5,995 nt of DNA from Nitrospira sp. (GTDB taxonomy: Bacteria > Nitrospirota > Thermodesulfovibrionia > Thermodesulfovibrionales > SM23-35): assembly GCA_016873575.1 (NCBI GenBank), contig VGWY01000159.1, forward strand, positions 1 through 5,995, given 5' to 3'. This document shows positions 4,592 to 5,995 of the stretch, one piece after another. Each line of letters starts with the position of its first letter. Positions within the stretch are counted from its first letter, which is position 1. The position numbers were made by a program, and so were the translations under genes. The notes beneath the pieces are model-generated. The model was not told the DNA's origin and searched no databases. It was given only the letters and a program-made list of their open reading frames with translations.

Positions 4592-5995
4592 TTACTCAGA
4601 ATTTCTTTCGCACCATTCCCTTGCATTCTGGAACATCCTTAGCCATGGAGATACCTCAAGGTTTTTCCTCCAATCCTCTGGCATATAACCCCACTGCCAT
4701 TTAAGAAATGCCCGCTCAGGATGGGGCATCATCGCAAGGTGTCTGCCATCAGGTGAGCAGAGGGCTGTTATGCCTGATGGAGAGCCATTGGGATTCAATG
4801 GATACTTCTCTGTGAATTCTCCATTGTCATCAACAAACCTTATCGGTGCAAGATTCTGTTGAATAGTCTCTTCCTTGATTCTATCATCAGGGAAATATGC
4901 CCTGCCCTCACCATGGGCAACCCATAAACCTAAGGTAGAGCCTTCCATCCCTTTCAGCATGATGGCAGGACTCGGAAGGATATGAATTGTTGAGAATCTT
5001 GATTCAAACCTGCCTGATTTATTCTGTATAAATCTCGGCTGAACATTATCAGGGATACCTCTCCATGGAACCCACCCAAGGAGTGCCATAAGCTGACAGC
5101 CATTACAGACGCCAAGGCTGAAGGTATCAGGTCTTTCATAGAATCTCTGGAATTGCTCATAAAGGCTCTTATTGAACCTGATTACACCAGCCCATCCCTT
5201 TGCTGAATCGAGGACATCTGCGTAACTGAATCCTCCCACAAAGGCAATACCTCTAAAATTATCAAGACTTACCCTGCCATCAATCATGTCTGCCATGGTT
5301 ATATCCCATACCTCAAATCCAGCATGATAAAAGGCAGAGGTCATCTCACGATCTCCGTTACTCCCCTCTTCCCTGATTATTGCAACTTTGGGGTTGACGT
5401 CCCTTTCATCCTTCGGCAGGCTCAGGATGCATGGTGAGCTTGTCGAACCATTCTGAGGAGTAAAGGTAAGGACATACTGAGACCCTTTTCTATCAAAATT
5501 TATCTCTCTTTCTTCATCAACACATTCAGGGTTTGCCTGAAGTCTGTCAAGCTGATAACTTGTTTCTTCCCATATTTCTCTGAGAACCCTCATATCCTCA
5601 TCTAAAATAGTTAAGAGTTCGGAGTCAGGAGTTTGGAGACTGATTTTAATTCTCTTTTCTGTAAGTGTTTTACCTATTATGTGATATGGAACCGAAAATT
5701 CGTCGAGAAGTGAGATTATTGTATCTTCATTTGCCGGTAAATACTCAATAACCAACCCAAGCTCTTCGGAAAATAAGAAAGGAAGTGCTGAGTGCTGAAT
5801 GCTGAGTGCTGAGTGCTGAGTGCTGAGTGCTGAGTGCTGAGTGCTGACTTCTAAGTTTATCTCTATTCCGCAGTTCCCTCCAAATGCCATTTCGAGGAGT
5901 GTTGTTATCAATCCACCATCACTCCTGTCATGCCCTGAAAGAATCAGTTCTTTATCTATCAAATCCTGTATTTGCAGGCACTCCCTATGGCGACC
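4592..5995 (-). CDS. purL: Phosphoribosylformylglycinamidine synthase, long form, C-terminal part (partial)
   Basis: FGAM synthase converts FGAR, glutamine and ATP to FGAM in purine synthesis. The frame stays open to the window edge, so this is the last 467 residues of the single-chain (about 1300-residue) PurL. After the edge come GHDRSDGGL and EMAFGGN of the second ATP-binding half, LFSEELG, and WEETSYQLDRLQANPEC. A linker leads to the glutaminase domain (PKVAIIREEGSNGDREM onward), with the nucleophile in GVCNGCQ (Cys codon at 5107-5105) and the His/Glu pair in PHPERAF. NPNGSPSGITA is also characteristic. Three repeat-derived stretches are inserted in frame: nine heptads after GIEINLEV, three heptads near QTPDSEL, and a double hairpin giving NGSTSSPCILSLPKDERD. 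All catalytic motifs in view are intact, so the gene is probably functional. The stop is TAA at 4594-4592. A TTG at 5962 is an internal codon, not the start. Confidence 0.95.
   Translation of the reverse strand, partial: GRHRECLQIQDLIDKELILSGHDRSDGGLITTLLEMAFGGNCGIEINLEVSTQHSALSTQHSALSIQHSALPFLFSEELGLVIEYLPANEDTIISLLDEFSVPYHIIGKTLTEKRIKISLQTPDSELLTILDEDMRVLREIWEETSYQLDRLQANPECVDEEREINFDRKGSQYVLTFTPQNGSTSSPCILSLPKDERDVNPKVAIIREEGSNGDREMTSAFYHAGFEVWDITMADMIDGRVSLDNFRGIAFVGGFSYADVLDSAKGWAGVIRFNKSLYEQFQRFYERPDTFSLGVCNGCQLMALLGWVPWRGIPDNVQPRFIQNKSGRFESRFSTIHILPSPAIMLKGMEGSTLGLWVAHGEGRAYFPDDRIKEETIQQNLAPIRFVDDNGEFTEKYPLNPNGSPSGITALCSPDGRHLAMMPHPERAFLKWQWGYMPEDWRKNLEVSPWLRMFQNAREWCERNSE
5408..5451. 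repeat. Double-hairpin dispersed repeat inside purL
   Basis: Two short palindromes lie side by side. ATGGT (5451-5447 on the minus strand) pairs with ACCAT around a loop containing TCGACAAGCTC. CATCCT pairs with AGGATG (ending at 5408) around GAGCCTGCCGA. This matches the dispersed element known from many genomes in the form CTTCGACAAGCTC...CCTGAG. When translated, that element gives a recognisable LSLSKDE-like peptide; here it is ILSLPKDE. It sits in the linker between the synthetase and glutaminase domains, where added residues are tolerated, and leaves the frame intact. Confidence 0.75.
5616..5636. repeat. Three-unit heptad repeat inside purL
   Basis: The + strand reads AGTTCGG, AGTCAGG, AGTTTGG: three 7-bp units sharing AGT and a final GG. 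The total of 21 bp equals seven codons, encoding QTPDSEL-like residues near the end of the synthetase half. The unit on the minus strand is ACT followed by four variable bases, the same design as the larger array at 5784-5846. With only three imperfect units it is less certain than that array. Confidence 0.5.
5784..5846. repeat. Nine-unit heptad tandem array inside purL
   Basis: Nine consecutive copies of AGTGCTG (minus strand CAGCACT) cover 63 bp; eight are identical and the third differs by one base (AATGCTG). Because 3 x 7 bp is seven codons, the array encodes a seven-residue peptide three times: STQHSAL, STQHSAL, SIQHSAL. It lies between GIEINLEV and LFSEELG, a position where related PurL proteins have a variable loop. 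Any change in copy number that is not a multiple of three would shift the frame. It resembles the heptanucleotide STRR repeats of cyanobacteria in unit length. Confidence 0.92.
5965..5995. repeat. Possible repeat fragment at the window edge in purL
   Basis: CCTG (5965-5968) and CAGG (5975-5978) form a small palindrome, followed by CTCCCTATGGCGACC. The encoded residues GRHRECLQIQ do not look like the helix expected before DLIDKELILSGHDRSDGGL. This suggests another in-frame repeat insertion that continues beyond the window. The evidence is thin because only one edge is visible. Confidence 0.25.

Noticed and set aside
5784..5846. Tandem array considered as a CRISPR
   Set aside because: The 7-bp units are directly adjacent with no spacers, inside a coding frame.

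Overview
The window (5995 bp) looks like a bacterial chromosome rich in small dispersed repeats. The housekeeping genes are a mrdA-rodA cell-elongation pair, a tRNA-Met with its CCA encoded, a ClsB-type cardiolipin synthase and a long-form purL. Together with the repeat types, they suggest a Gram-negative-type anaerobe such as a Nitrospirota or deltaproteobacterial lineage. That placement is inference from sequence style, not a database result, and could be wrong.

Layout. Bases 1-1273 (+) hold the tail of penicillin-binding protein 2, overlapped by a complete rodA. Bases 1288-1432 (+) hold an extended -10 promoter, a short heptad repeat and tRNA-Met(CAT). Bases 1451-2372 (-) are a decayed accessory segment: a REP-associated tyrosine transposase (RAYT) gene broken by one TAG codon, overlapping the surviving first fifth of a type I methyltransferase gene (hsdM) that stops about 20 bp from the 3' end of the tRNA. 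The RAYT gene carries an inverted pair of GTAG-footed REP hairpins inside its own coding sequence and a third hairpin just upstream. Bases 2463-2660 (+) encode an unrecognised 65-residue protein. Bases 2702-3246 (-) are a Phd/YefM-RelE/YafQ-type toxin-antitoxin operon with a clear sigma70 promoter set among palindromic operator-like sites. Bases 3393-4577 (+) encode the cardiolipin synthase. Bases 4592-5995 (-) are the C-terminal part of a single-chain FGAM synthase, convergent with it.

Functionally, PBP2 and RodA form the transpeptidase/glycosyltransferase pair of the elongasome, Cls makes the anionic lipid cardiolipin, and PurL makes FGAM in purine synthesis. These genes do not form one pathway. 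The accessory block lies between them, next to a tRNA, which is a common target for integration.

The most distinctive feature is how many small repeats sit in frame inside or at the ends of conserved genes. They are a palindrome in the mrdA tail, a REP pair in the RAYT gene, and three insertions in purL (a 9 x 7-bp array, a 3 x 7-bp array and a double-hairpin element). Three heptad arrays in the window share an ACT-plus-four-bases unit, suggesting one repeat-generating process.
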